Part shown: positions 32,492-40,888 of the stretch, piece after piece | How positions within the stretch are numbered: the stretch's first letter is position 1 | How the letters are laid out: the number at the start of each line of letters is the position of its first letter | DNA from: Psychroflexus gondwanensis ACAM 44 | Lineage (GTDB): Bacteria; Bacteroidota; Bacteroidia; Flavobacteriales; Flavobacteriaceae | Reading direction: 5' to 3' | DNA: 40,888 nucleotides | Assembly (NCBI RefSeq): GCF_000355905.1 | Contig: NZ_APLF01000019.1 | Coordinates: 1 to 40,888 of the forward strand | Translations under genes and position numbers: made by a program | The notes under the pieces: model-generated | The model's input: the letters and a program-made list of their open reading frames with translations, nothing else | Told to the model about the DNA's origin: nothing | Database searches by the model: none

Positions 32492-35164
32492 TTAAAATCT
32501 GTATTCCAATTTTAAAAGCATAAATCTTGGCAGCAATCTATATTCGGTTGTCGATGTGCCGATGTCGCTGTTTGAAAAATTTCGAAACTTTTCAGTATTG
32601 AACAGGTTTTTACCAGTAAGTCCGAAAGTCAGTTTATTTTCAATGAGCTTGTATCTCGCATCAAAGTCCAAAAAGTAATAGGTATTGTCACTTTGCAAAT
32701 TCCCAAAAAAATAATGTTCCGACTGCAATTGAACATCAAACTTTTTATTAAACACAAATGATAAATCTAAAAAACTTACATTATCTGTAAACGAATTATT
32801 AATTGTGGTTTTTATTTCTGCTATTGTCCATTTTGCCCCAATATGGTAGTTGAAAACACCTTTAAAGCCTGAACGCAATTCTAAACCATAACTGTAATTA
32901 TTAGACGTTACTTTTCTTAAATTGGAATTGTTTACAATGTTCTTAAAATCACTTTTGGTATATCCTAAATCCAGTTTTAGGTTAGAAGAAATAAATTTAA
33001 AATAATAGTCAAGTTTAGAATTAATGGTTATAAATTCTCGGTCTTTTATTAGTATTTTTGCTGATTGTGTAAAGTTTTGGTTTAGAGCTGTATTTGTTGA
33101 AAAAAAATCGTGATTTTTGTTATAAAGTATAAATGTATTTGCAAAAAAACGGTTGCTCCAATTACCAAGTTGATAATTAAGTACGAAGCCCGAAGCATCT
33201 AATTGATTGAAATTTGCTGTTCCTTTTGAAAAGGAACGAAAACTGGTTAATACAAAATCACTAAAAACATCTAAAATCTTTGCATTTGTTGTGTTATAAA
33301 AATAGGAAGATGTAATATTGTTACTATCATTAATTTTCCAATCGAAACCTAAACTAGGGTTAATGAAAAACGGATTTTGGCTTGATGAGTTTCCATTATT
33401 ATCCAAACGATTAAAAAGTTGATGAAAATCTAATTTTCCAATAACTCCAAAATCTGCAATTTTTAAATAATATTTGCTTTTAAAATATAAATCGTTCACT
33501 TTGTAATTGGTTTGATTTTGAAAGCCATTTGGCTTTTCAATAATCGAATTGTCTTCTAAAAGTGAAAATATGGTTGATAGTTTATCTTTTCTGAATTCGT
33601 TGCCGATTTGTAGTTCCAATAAATTTCCATTTTCTTTTCGGTTTAATAAATGTGCATTTATTCCAGCAAACTGCATTTGATTGATGTTTTGTTGCGAAAC
33701 ATTATTGATATTACTGAAACTGGGGAATAAATCTTGATAAAAAAACTGATTAATAGTGTAGTTCTGCGGTGTTTTTTCATCGATAAAACGTCCTGTAAGT
33801 AAAAAAACTTTTTTCTCTCTAAATTTATTAGTGTAGCTCACTTTTTGGTCAAAAAGAGTATTTTCATGTTGTAAATTCTCAATAGTAGAATTCCCGTTAA
33901 ATATTAAATTAGAACTATCGTTAAAATTGCCATTATTATATTTGGTCGTTAATTCAAGCATTTGGGTTTTTGATATGTTATTTGTAATATCTAATTTGCC
34001 GAATGCTATTTTATTTTTATTGCGTAGTTTGTAATTTTCTGTATTTGTAAAATTTGCGTTATTAACATTTACAACATCAATGCTATTTCTAAAAAAGTTA
34101 GTTTGATCCCAATTAAAAAAACCAAGTGTTTTTATTTTTAACTTTTCCGTTGGGTTAAAAATGGCATTTAGTGATACTAATTCTGCATTATTGAAATTTG
34201 TTCTGTTTTGCTTAAAGTTTAAATTTTTTTGCGTAAAATTGATTAAAGAATTTACACTTTGGTTATCGCCAATACTTGCAGGTTCATCATTACGCTGTGG
34301 TCTAATTAGATAATTAATACTACCAATAACATCATTTCCGATATTGTTTAAATTTACTAGGAAATAATACTTATTACTCTTTCCAAAATTCATTAGATTA
34401 CCTTTAGCTTGGTAAAAAGTATCATTTCCTAAACTGGCTTCAACATTGCCAAACCAAATACGTTTGGATTTTTCGTCTAGTTTGAGATTCAAGGCAACTT
34501 TATTGCTTTTTTCTATGTTTTTTAATAATCTATTATTGGAATAGTTCAATAACACCTCTACCTCTTTAACAGGATAAGCAGGCATGTTCTTGGACAGAAT
34601 TTTATATCCTTTTTCAAAAAAATCATCACCATCTACCATTAATTTTTCAATTTCTTGATTGCCTATTTTTATGATGCCTTCACTATCAATTTGTAGACCG
34701 GGAATTTTTTTCAGTAAATCCTCTACTGTTTGTTCGTTTCCTTGGGTAAAATATTTCGCAATAAAACTTATAGTATCTTTTTTTTGTGTAGTTGGTTTAG
34801 TTGCTTGAACAATTATCTCATTTAATTTTAATGATTTTTCACTCAAGGTGATATTTTTTATAATTTTTTGTTTAGTTCCATTTAAAAATAAATCAACCTT
34901 AAATTTTTTATATCCTAATGATGAAAATTCTAAAAATAAATTACCTTTTGATTTGGTACTGATTTCATATTCTCCATAATCATTCGTAAAGCAGTAATTA
35001 ATTATTGAGTCATTTGCTTTGCCTTTTAATACAACGTTGACCGAATTCAGGGTATTGTTATATTTGTTAGAAACAATACCCGATATTTCTGTTTGTGAAA
35101 ACGAGAGCTTACAAACGAATAATACGATGATAAAATAATGTAATTTCAATTTTCTTGCTCCCAT
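32492..35164 (-). CDS. TonB-dependent receptor-like outer-membrane protein
   Basis: This 890-aa protein has a signal peptide (to about FSQ, residue 24), a carboxypeptidase-like regulatory domain (about 25-115: ISGIVSNKYNNTLNSVNVVL), a plug-like region (about 120-215: VEDLLKKIPGLQIDSEG, then IEKLMVDGDDFFEKGY) and a long beta-barrel ending in LLKLEYRF. It belongs to the large outer-membrane group that accompanies GLPGLI proteins in Bacteroidota. Its start overlaps the GLPGLI gene end by 19 bp, so the two are translationally linked. The ligand is unknown. Confidence 0.88.
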   Translation of the reverse strand: MGARKLKLHYFIIVLFVCKLSFSQTEISGIVSNKYNNTLNSVNVVLKGKANDSIINYCFTNDYGEYEISTKSKGNLFLEFSSLGYKKFKVDLFLNGTKQKIIKNITLSEKSLKLNEIIVQATKPTTQKKDTISFIAKYFTQGNEQTVEDLLKKIPGLQIDSEGIIKIGNQEIEKLMVDGDDFFEKGYKILSKNMPAYPVKEVEVLLNYSNNRLLKNIEKSNKVALNLKLDEKSKRIWFGNVEASLGNDTFYQAKGNLMNFGKSNKYYFLVNLNNIGNDVIGSINYLIRPQRNDEPASIGDNQSVNSLINFTQKNLNFKQNRTNFNNAELVSLNAIFNPTEKLKIKTLGFFNWDQTNFFRNSIDVVNVNNANFTNTENYKLRNKNKIAFGKLDITNNISKTQMLELTTKYNNGNFNDSSNLIFNGNSTIENLQHENTLFDQKVSYTNKFREKKVFLLTGRFIDEKTPQNYTINQFFYQDLFPSFSNINNVSQQNINQMQFAGINAHLLNRKENGNLLELQIGNEFRKDKLSTIFSLLEDNSIIEKPNGFQNQTNYKVNDLYFKSKYYLKIADFGVIGKLDFHQLFNRLDNNGNSSSQNPFFINPSLGFDWKINDSNNITSSYFYNTTNAKILDVFSDFVLTSFRSFSKGTANFNQLDASGFVLNYQLGNWSNRFFANTFILYNKNHDFFSTNTALNQNFTQSAKILIKDREFITINSKLDYYFKFISSNLKLDLGYTKSDFKNIVNNSNLRKVTSNNYSYGLELRSGFKGVFNYHIGAKWTIAEIKTTINNSFTDNVSFLDLSFVFNKKFDVQLQSEHYFFGNLQSDNTYYFLDFDARYKLIENKLTFGLTGKNLFNTEKFRNFSNSDIGTSTTEYRLLPRFMLLKLEYRF

Positions 35165-35922
35165 TCATATTTCATTTCAATTTTTGATGTTCTATCTTTA
35201 TTTATTTTCATATTACCTACTCTACTATCCCTAGGCATACTTGCCATAATTTTTTTTAACTCTTCTTCTTCTTCTTTGTCTTTGAGCGATACAGATTCTT
35301 CTAAACTAATAGTTTTGAAGTGATTTGAGGACAATTCAAAAATATTAGAATATTCTTCTTTATTTTTGTATTGTAGGCTAATTGCTGTAAACTCTACTTG
35401 TCCTAAATCATCCGATATTTTTAGAATTAACCCAGGAAGTCCTTGAAGTTTCCAAGGTCCAAAACGTACGGGAATACCCGAAGTATACCAAACCGAATAA
35501 GTTCTACCTCTAAAATGTCCTTTGGCTTTATTACACAAAAAACCTAGGATTAAATCAGTCTCTTTGAAAGATAAATCCCATTTAATTTTTGGTAATTTTT
35601 CTTTTATTAAATAAAGATCGTTATTAAATAATTCTTCTTTGTATAATTGTTTTTTACTTAAATCCACAAAATATTTTTTTTCTTTTTTTTCATTTTTCTC
35701 GTCATTTTTTATTTTAACATCAATTGGCATATTTGTTACGTGATATTTACCCTCTATAAAACATGACTGATTTTTATTAAAATATAATTGAGATATATTT
35801 TGTGATGGTAATCCAAGCTTTAAGCTAGTTTGGTACTCCACAATAGTAATTATTGAGTCATTTTGAGCATTAATATTTATTGTGATAAATAAAATAAGTA
35901 TTAAAGTATTTAATTTTTTCAT
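35146..35922 (-). CDS. GLPGLI family protein
   Basis: This 258-aa secreted protein has a signal peptide (to about NAQ, residue 20) and the signature GLPGLI at 161-166, in the context SGIPVRFGPWKLQGLPGLIL. A Lys/Glu-rich low-complexity segment lies at about 73-84. GLPGLI proteins are found only in Bacteroidota, usually beside a receptor like the one here; their molecular function is unknown. It is the middle gene of a three-gene unit. Confidence 0.92.
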   Translation of the reverse strand: MKKLNTLILILFITININAQNDSIITIVEYQTSLKLGLPSQNISQLYFNKNQSCFIEGKYHVTNMPIDVKIKNDEKNEKKEKKYFVDLSKKQLYKEELFNNDLYLIKEKLPKIKWDLSFKETDLILGFLCNKAKGHFRGRTYSVWYTSGIPVRFGPWKLQGLPGLILKISDDLGQVEFTAISLQYKNKEEYSNIFELSSNHFKTISLEESVSLKDKEEEEELKKIMASMPRDSRVGNMKINKDRTSKIEMKYEWEQEN

Positions 35923-35980
35923 TTTGAATTTTTTAAATTAGAGTATGGTCAATATTTGGATTTTGACCATACTCTTGTGA

Positions 35981-36259
35981 TTATAAATTTGTCATATGGA
36001 AAACAACACCGTTACAATCTTCATGTGTGTCAGGTGCAGTAATTGTGAAGCTACCCATTAATGAACCATCTGCTCTGTAAACATAATGATGTATGCTACA
36101 AGTGCCATCGGCATTTTTGATTTCAACAATGTAAGTTGTTGTCAATTTTTCAACTAATTTGGTTATTGTAGTTGATTCAATAGATGGTTTTGCATCCACA
36201 TTTGCAAAAGCAAAAGTTCCCATTAGCATAAAAGCTAAAGTAAAAAATAAATTTTTCAT
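35981..36259 (-). CDS. Small secreted protein upstream of GLPGLI gene
   Basis: This 92-aa protein has a clear signal peptide (MKNLFFTLAFMLMGTFAFAN, cleaved near residue 20-22). The mature part is about 70 aa with KADGTCS-type turns (IKNADGTCSIHHYVYRADGS) and two Cys (in GTCSIH and EDCNGV) that could form a disulfide. I recognise no family. As the first gene of the receptor-GLPGLI unit, 58 bp before the GLPGLI gene, it may be an exported partner or substrate. Confidence 0.75.
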   Translation of the reverse strand: MKNLFFTLAFMLMGTFAFANVDAKPSIESTTITKLVEKLTTTYIVEIKNADGTCSIHHYVYRADGSLMGSFTITAPDTHEDCNGVVFHMTNL

Positions 36260-36476
36260 CGTTATTTGTTTTTAACGGTTAGTTTGCCAAACTATACATC
36301 TTTTAGGTCTTCGTAATTCGACAAGCGGATTATTCCGCACTTTTTTAGACCTTTGGTTTACAATTTAACACTTTTCAAGAGTCAATTTACATTTTTTTCT
36401 TTCATTTCCGTAAGTCGGATGGTCATGTAATTGCTCTGTCGTTTGTGTTCAAATGGCTACCAACATCCGTATAAAC
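36260..36476. other. Upstream region of the GLPGLI unit
   Basis: This gene-free stretch carries the end word GGCTACCAA (36455-36463), which is the perfect inverted partner of TTGGTAGCC at 32462-32470, followed by ATCCGTATAA. It probably also holds the promoter of the unit; I do not see an unambiguous TAnnTTTG at a fitting distance. Confidence 0.5.
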
Positions 36477-36852
36477 CCTATTCAACTCTTCAGCATAGGG
36501 TATATATGTATTTAGAACGTTGTTTTATTTTCATCTAAACTAGCACTTTCATACCTATTATCCAATGGCCTGATGGTTTAATGCCGCTTTCTTTACAATG
36601 TTAAAAACAGGCTGACCACAACATAGCTAGGGGTCTAGACTACTTAAATTTGTATACACTTAGTATGATGATGATATAAAAAAAAAGAAATACTTATGCT
36701 TAACTCGAAAACCATCCCCAAAAATCAACACACCCCCTAGGATCATCGTCAAACAATCGATTCATTCAAGCCAGGAGGATCGGAGCATTCTTGTTGGGTT
36801 ACCAAGAATATGGCACAAGCTTTACTGGCAACACGAATGCTTCTTAGTTATT
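36477..36852 (+). mobile_element. Composite IS remnant 3
   Basis: The left end (36477 to about 36570) matches the IS110-type left repeat at 29970, 38873 and 40549. The right part, about 36676-36852, matches the relic at 28580-28748 and ends ...CTTAGTTATT at the next unit. Two different elements seem to have been joined by deletion. No intact transposase remains. Confidence 0.65.
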
Positions 36853-36864
36853 ATGGTTAATATT

Positions 36865-37365
36865 TTATTTTATTAATCTATTTATTTTATTCTCAATCTC
36901 GAACACCTTTTTTTCAAGCTCAATAGGAATAAGCTCATTCAATTTACTCATATATTTTACTTCTTCAAATGCCTTCTCATAATCGGCTTTATTACCAATT
37001 TTTTCATCAATTCTATGCTGGTTTAATTTGCTCATAGATAGCTTTAATTTATTTACAAATTCTTCATTTAATATATGAGAGATTACAATGACGTCTTTGA
37101 TGTTTTTTGAAAAATGATTAGCAAGCAGACCGACATGTTCCATTGAGCTTAATTCATGAACTTCACTTTCTCGATTTGATATTTCAAACTTATACCTTTC
37201 TAGCTTTTGCCTTCGGTTTTCGAATAGGTCTATTTTAGTTTTCTTTAGTTCTATTTTGTTTTGTCTTGAGGAAATTTTTTGATTAAAATTAATATTTATA
37301 ATTCCAATAATAAGTGAGGCCATCGAGGCAATAATTACGACTAAAATTTCAGATTCTATTTCCAT
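36865..37365 (-). CDS. Membrane-anchored coiled-coil protein, unknown
   Basis: This 166-aa protein has one N-terminal membrane helix (about residues 5-27, ILVVIIASMASLIIGIININ), followed by a charged region predicted as helical or coiled coil (KIELKKTKIDLFENRRQKLE). No family is recognised. Inverted end words GGTTAATAT (36855-36863) and ATATTAACC (37398-37406) bracket it as a single-gene unit. Confidence 0.75.
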   Translation of the reverse strand: MEIESEILVVIIASMASLIIGIININFNQKISSRQNKIELKKTKIDLFENRRQKLERYKFEISNRESEVHELSSMEHVGLLANHFSKNIKDVIVISHILNEEFVNKLKLSMSKLNQHRIDEKIGNKADYEKAFEEVKYMSKLNELIPIELEKKVFEIENKINRLIK

Positions 37366-37555
37366 TATTTTTCTTATTGAATTCAGGGAAGTAAGTTATA
37401 TTAACCAAACTTTGATGTGTATGAACCGTGGTGGGATTACGAAGCGATTTCCTATAAGGTTACACCTGCTTTTTTTTTACAAGCCACAAACCTTCAAAAA
37501 CCTCTGAAATCCAAATACAATATACCATGTGTTGTGTATCTGTCTTCTATTTACT

Positions 37556-38803
37556 TCATAAGCATTGCTTTTCTAAAATATCCAGGTCATGTTTCAATTT
37601 TATCACCAATTCGGCTCTATTGAAAGCATACTTTGAATATTGAATTGCGGCTGCTTTAATTTCAGTATGATTTATGGTGTATAATGAATTAAATGCTTTT
37701 TGCAATCGTAACATTACTTCTATATTTTCGGCACCATCCCTAGAAATTGGTCTAAATACATCATCAAAAAAATCTTCCATCGAGATTTGTGGAACTTCTA
37801 TACAATCATAAAGTACATTAGTTTCTGTGCTATTTTCAGTCTCAGCATTCCATAAAAAAAGGAGTCGCTCTAGGCTACCAATAATTTGTATGGCCGTTCC
37901 GGGATCATTAGTACCAATAGATAATGCTCGACTGGCAATTTCTGTTAATGTAATTAACCCAAATCGAGGGTCTTCGTCAAATAATCTTGTATGACCAATG
38001 TGAATAGCACTATTGACCTTTTGAGTCACTTTACTCATATCTGCATCATGTCCAATGCGGACGAAAGCAATTTCAAAATTTTCATGAATAAACTTACCAG
38101 GAAGACAATTAAGCCTAATTTTCAATTCCATCTCTTTAGCCATTTCCTGTAAAGCATCCATATTTATATGTTGAACATATCCAGTTGAATCACCAAGAAC
38201 TGATTGTCCATCTGGGAATACTCCAGTTATGGGAAGAGCATTGAGCAAAGGATTTTTAATGTAGCTGGACAAAGATTTCGTGGCAACTGCTTCTACCTGC
38301 ATGATGGTATGCTCCAATCTTCCTAATCTCGAAATATTGTCTACCCATTTTAAAAAGGTTAGAATGACTAAGGCAAAGAATATGAGAGTGATCAAGAAGA
38401 GAATAAATTTCCCCGCCTGATTATAATAACCATTATCCATGGCAACTGTAGCCACAATGCTAAATATAAATGCTCCTATAAATGTAGAAAGAGCGTTTTG
38501 CGACACATCGTCTGTGATTACAATTTTAAATGACCTTGGAGTTGCTGTTCTACCTGCAGCAGAGTAAGCTGAAATCATCGATCCAACTGCAAATATTGAG
38601 ATGACCAACATGCTAGCTGATAGAATGTCCAAAAGTCCTTCAATCGATTCTATTTTTATAATTGGAACAACATCATTAAGTCTGGTCCCATCGGCTTGAT
38701 GGGCAATCAGTGCGGCTACCACTGAGAATAAACAAAATACAAAAGGTCTAAACCATAAATGCTCACGAAGCCTATTGAAATATATGATGATCTTTTTTTT
38801 CAT
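37556..38803 (-). CDS. DUF2254 family membrane protein
   Basis: This 415-aa protein matches DUF2254. Four hydrophobic segments lie at about 18-36, 58-80, 103-123 and 130-152, with family blocks VISIFAVGSMISAYSAAGRTATPR and ALSTFIGAFIFSIVA. A large cytoplasmic C-terminal part includes FGLITLTEIASRALSIGTNDPGTA, the most conserved DUF2254 block. Function is unknown. End words TATGAACC (37420-37427) and GGTTCATA (38851-38858) are perfect inverted copies. Confidence 0.88.
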   Translation of the reverse strand: MKKKIIIYFNRLREHLWFRPFVFCLFSVVAALIAHQADGTRLNDVVPIIKIESIEGLLDILSASMLVISIFAVGSMISAYSAAGRTATPRSFKIVITDDVSQNALSTFIGAFIFSIVATVAMDNGYYNQAGKFILFLITLIFFALVILTFLKWVDNISRLGRLEHTIMQVEAVATKSLSSYIKNPLLNALPITGVFPDGQSVLGDSTGYVQHINMDALQEMAKEMELKIRLNCLPGKFIHENFEIAFVRIGHDADMSKVTQKVNSAIHIGHTRLFDEDPRFGLITLTEIASRALSIGTNDPGTAIQIIGSLERLLFLWNAETENSTETNVLYDCIEVPQISMEDFFDDVFRPISRDGAENIEVMLRLQKAFNSLYTINHTEIKAAAIQYSKYAFNRAELVIKLKHDLDILEKQCL

Positions 38804-38872
38804 AGTATTCTTAGTTGAGTTTATAGGCGGTCACAACAGTTTTTATAGATGGTTCATAACCATCCATATAAC

Positions 38873-39269
38873 CCTATTCAAATCTTCAGTATAGGTATAT
38901 ATCTATTTAGAACGTAGTTTTATTTTTATCTAAACTAACACTTTCAAACATTTTATCCAAGAAATTTTAATTAACCACTAAAAATGCTGTAGTCGAGATT
39001 CTAAAGTAACGGAGGTTTGCCAGCACTACTCGCTTATTTTTTCCTTGTATCACAAACGCAGGTTTTCGTTATTTTCATTTCCACAATTATTTTCAAGGGC
39101 ATTATTTATTTTCATAAAGGTATTTCCCCATTTGGATAGCAGTTTAAAAACGACCTTCTCCTCTTGTAAGGTGTATACCTAATCGTCGAATTCCCCCTTA
39201 CCAGCAATCCCAGATCAGTCAACAAATCATATAGCGATGGCCTATTGGAACGCCATATGCTTAGTTATT
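38873..39269 (+). mobile_element. IS110-type remnant 4
   Basis: The stretch from 38873 to about 39140 is the longest match to the left repeat of remnant 1 (through the hairpin region and the ATTATTTATTTT segment). The remainder is unlike the others until ...TTAGTTATT at 39261-39269, which abuts the next unit with the same end seen at 36852. It contains no open transposase frame. Confidence 0.65.
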
Positions 39270-39287
39270 GCCAAACGTTTTTCCTTT

Positions 39288-39755
39288 TTAAATCGCTAAT
39301 ATTTCAGAAATCATTGTCTTATATTCTTGAATATTTCTTTCATATTTTTTCTGAACTCTAATCCATAATATAACTCCAACTGCTAAAATTGTTGTTGCAA
39401 TTATATACATTGAAGCACCGCTAATTTTACCTGAGATTACAGCAATTAAAAAACCTAATCCCACCGACATATCTGTAAATATTACTAATTTCCACAAAAA
39501 GTGTTGATTAAAAGAAATTTCTACATCGGTCTCCTTTTCAATATCTGTTTTTGATAATTTTCCATTTACAACAATGCTGTTTAAATAGAACAAGTACCAT
39601 GCATATAGAATCCGTTTACGCATTTTAAATGTTATTGAATTATTTTTATCGTGATTCATATTAAACACTAATCCGTTAACAGATTCAAGTGCGGACTCAA
39701 TATTCTTACTAATCTCTTTAGGACTACTTTCTACTTTAAAATTCCATTTTTTCAT
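39288..39755 (-). CDS. 2-TM membrane protein, unknown
   Basis: This 155-aa protein has a soluble N-terminal half (about 1-85), two hydrophobic segments (about 95-113 and 117-137), and a basic C-terminal tail (RVQKKYERNIQEYK). I recognise no family. End words TTGCCAAAC (39268-39276) and GTTTGGTAA (39771-39779) are inverted copies with one G.T position, marking a single-gene unit. Confidence 0.75.
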   Translation of the reverse strand: MKKWNFKVESSPKEISKNIESALESVNGLVFNMNHDKNNSITFKMRKRILYAWYLFYLNSIVVNGKLSKTDIEKETDVEISFNQHFLWKLVIFTDMSVGLGFLIAVISGKISGASMYIIATTILAVGVILWIRVQKKYERNIQEYKTMISEILAI

Positions 39756-39770
39756 AATATCGTTTTCAAT

Positions 39771-39850
39771 GTTTGGTAACGACCCGGCTAAAAATCGTCG
39801 CTATCCCGCAGGGTAGCTATGATTTTTTAGCCATTGTTGGCGGGTCGTTA
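39771..39850. other. Intact attC-like folded site 2
   Basis: TAACGACCCG (39777-39786) pairs perfectly with CGGGTCGTTA (39841-39850). Inside, GCTAAAAATC (39787-39796) pairs with GATTTTTTAGC and GCTATCCC with GGGTAGC around a GCA loop, each with one bulge. On the right arm CATTGTTGG stays unpaired. The site carries the end word of each neighbour (GTTTGGTAAC and GTTGGCGGG). It is short enough (80 bp) to compare with typical attC sites. Confidence 0.5.
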
Positions 39851-40505
39851 TTTCTTTATTTCGTTAATATTAAATCCATCTAAATATGATACTTTCCACT
39901 TGGACTCTACTTTTATCACTTTGAATTTATAGTTATAATCTTTCCAACTTTGATGCGTATCTTGATTTAATCCGCCCCATTTCCATATATATTCATTTCC
40001 ATTAATTTGTTCAATTTCTACTGATTTCCAATCCATATTATCTTGGCATGAACACCAAGGATTCACATCACTTACGAAATTAAATGGAGGCATATCTCCA
40101 ACAAGCCAAGGACCATATTCAAATTCATTAGCTTTTAGTTTTCTGTCAAGTGTCAAAATTATTTGATTGTAGTTCTCATTAAATTCTTCAGCGAAAAAGT
40201 TGGTATTTTTTAGCTTACTAAGGTTTTGCTTTAGTGCGTCAAAGTCGAATCCAATATAAATGCTGTCGTTTCTGTCAGCAACAACAGGAAGTAAATCAAT
40301 TGAATTTTTTGAGTCTGCCCATTTTAGTACTTCTTATTAAATTCAGGATTTCAGTTTTGTCTTCTGGTTTTTCATTCATTGAAGTTTTAACCATACCTGT
40401 AGGTGTTTCAATTTTATTTTCCGTAACAGTTGTCGATTGAGGACTTTGATTACAACTGCATAAAATCAGTCCAAATACTATTGTTAAATATCCATGTACT
40501 TTCAT
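39848..40505 (-). pseudogene. Secreted lipoprotein of unknown function, one frameshift
   Basis: The start is MKVHGYLTIVFGLILCSCNQ (40505), a lipoprotein signal. The frame then runs to EDKTEILNLI, where a shift near 40330 is needed to continue with VLKWADSKNSIDLLPVVADR, on through QIILTLDRKLKANEFEYGPW and DVNPWCSCQDNMDW, to the stop at 39848. No family is recognised. The outer words TTGGCGGG (39837-39844) and CCCGCCAA (40529-40536) are inverted copies. It could be a real pseudogene or a one-base sequencing error. Confidence 0.7.
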
Positions 40506-40548
40506 TCTTTGTTCGTCTTTTTTCAATGCCCGCCAACATCCGTATAAC

Positions 40549-40874
40549 CCTATTCAAATCTTCAGTATAAGGTATAGATCTATTTAGGACGTTGTTTTAT
40601 TATCAACTAAATTAACACTTTCAAACATTTTATCCAAGGAACTTTTAATTAACCACTAAAAATGCTGCATCCAAGATTCTAAGGCGACGAAGGTTTACCA
40701 TTGCAAAATATGGTAGACCTTATGATGAAAGTTACGTTTCTGTGTTGCCTAAATAAATAGAGAAAAATCAATTTAAAAAGCTCAAAGAATCAGCTTTGTG
40801 AATCCATGAGCCTAGACTAATAGTGTTTCAAATTAAAGTATAAAAGAGTTATTTTTTATCTAAGTTCTTTGTTA
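40549..40874 (+). mobile_element. Internally deleted IS110 remnant 5
   Basis: The left end (40549 to about 40700) matches the other left repeats, and it runs directly into the right end 40703-40874, which is about 90 percent identical by eye to 31559-31729 and includes the last codons of the transposase (YDESYVSVLPK). Nearly all of the transposase is deleted. The element ends ...CTTTGTT, followed by AACTTTAG and a T run, which looks like the end of a further unit beyond the window. Confidence 0.75.
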
Positions 40875-40888
40875 ACTTTAGTTTTTTT

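Noticed and set aside
37417-37623. Plus-strand 68-codon frame starting MYEPWWDYEA
   Set aside because: It overlaps the 3' end of the DUF2254 gene and a unit end word, and resembles nothing I know; treated as chance.
32334-39850. Calling the boundary sites canonical integron attC
   Set aside because: The words keep GTT/AAC but not GTTRRRY/RYYYAAC, the site lengths vary, and no integrase is visible; they are reported only as attC-like.
29970-40700. Repeated segments as a CRISPR array
   Set aside because: Copies are 2-7 kb apart, variable in length and linked to IS110 pieces and unit ends; there is no regular repeat-spacer pattern and no cas gene.

Overview
The window looks like a low-GC chromosome segment from a flavobacterium (Bacteroidota). 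Grounds: -7 promoter elements of the TAnnTTTG type, TonB-dependent receptors with an N-terminal carboxypeptidase-like domain, a GLPGLI-family protein, a PUR/DUF3276 protein, and a Bacteroidota-style nos cluster (cytochrome c, fasciclin lipoprotein, NosZ, membrane protein, NosL, NosD, NosF, NosY). I do not name a genus.

1-7.3 kb is housekeeping: a truncated tRNA-Asp, DUF58 protein, thioredoxin, a thioredoxin-fold protein, the minus-strand run nusB - DUF1573 lipoprotein - yajC, an ABC exporter, a PUR-domain protein, a 58-bp perfect palindrome terminator and a TonB protein. 7.7-8.2 kb holds a decayed cydB 3' end.

8.3-22.3 kb is a nitrous-oxide / nitric-oxide island. The nos cluster is followed by a RIC (YtfE/ScdA) di-iron repair protein, a heme-copper-oxidase-like membrane protein, a hemerythrin, a group III truncated haemoglobin with a small 3-TM protein, a Crp/Fnr regulator, a small Cys-containing protein and a TonB receptor carrying the CPNRM copper motif of OprC/NosA. 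Four promoters here share a TGA-N6-TCA box placed exactly 29.5 bp from the start of a TAnnTTTG-like element, which points to one regulon, probably run by the Crp/Fnr protein encoded inside it. The logic would be copper uptake (receptor), copper delivery and NosZ maturation (NosL, NosDFY), electron supply (lipoprotein cytochrome c), N2O reduction (NosZ) and NO protection (RIC, globin, hemerythrin). No nitrite reductase or classical NO reductase is visible.

22.3-28.5 kb is a tripartite RND efflux operon (TolC-like, HlyD-like, RND pump) bracketed by two direct copies of a 145-bp structured repeat.

28.5-40.9 kb is accessory DNA. All its non-transposase genes lie on the minus strand as short units: broken TlpA-like redoxin, GNAT, unknown 187-aa protein, a receptor-GLPGLI-small secreted protein trio, a coiled-coil membrane protein, DUF2254, a 2-TM protein and a frameshifted lipoprotein. 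Six units carry matching 8-9 bp inverted words at their two ends, written GTT... at the gene 5' side and generally ...AAC at the 3' side. Between units sit either attC-like folded sites (two intact) or IS110-family remnants in one orientation. This resembles an integron-type cassette array without an integrase in view, with non-canonical sites repeatedly invaded by IS110 elements. That interpretation is inference; the inverted words, gene orientation and repeats are seen directly.
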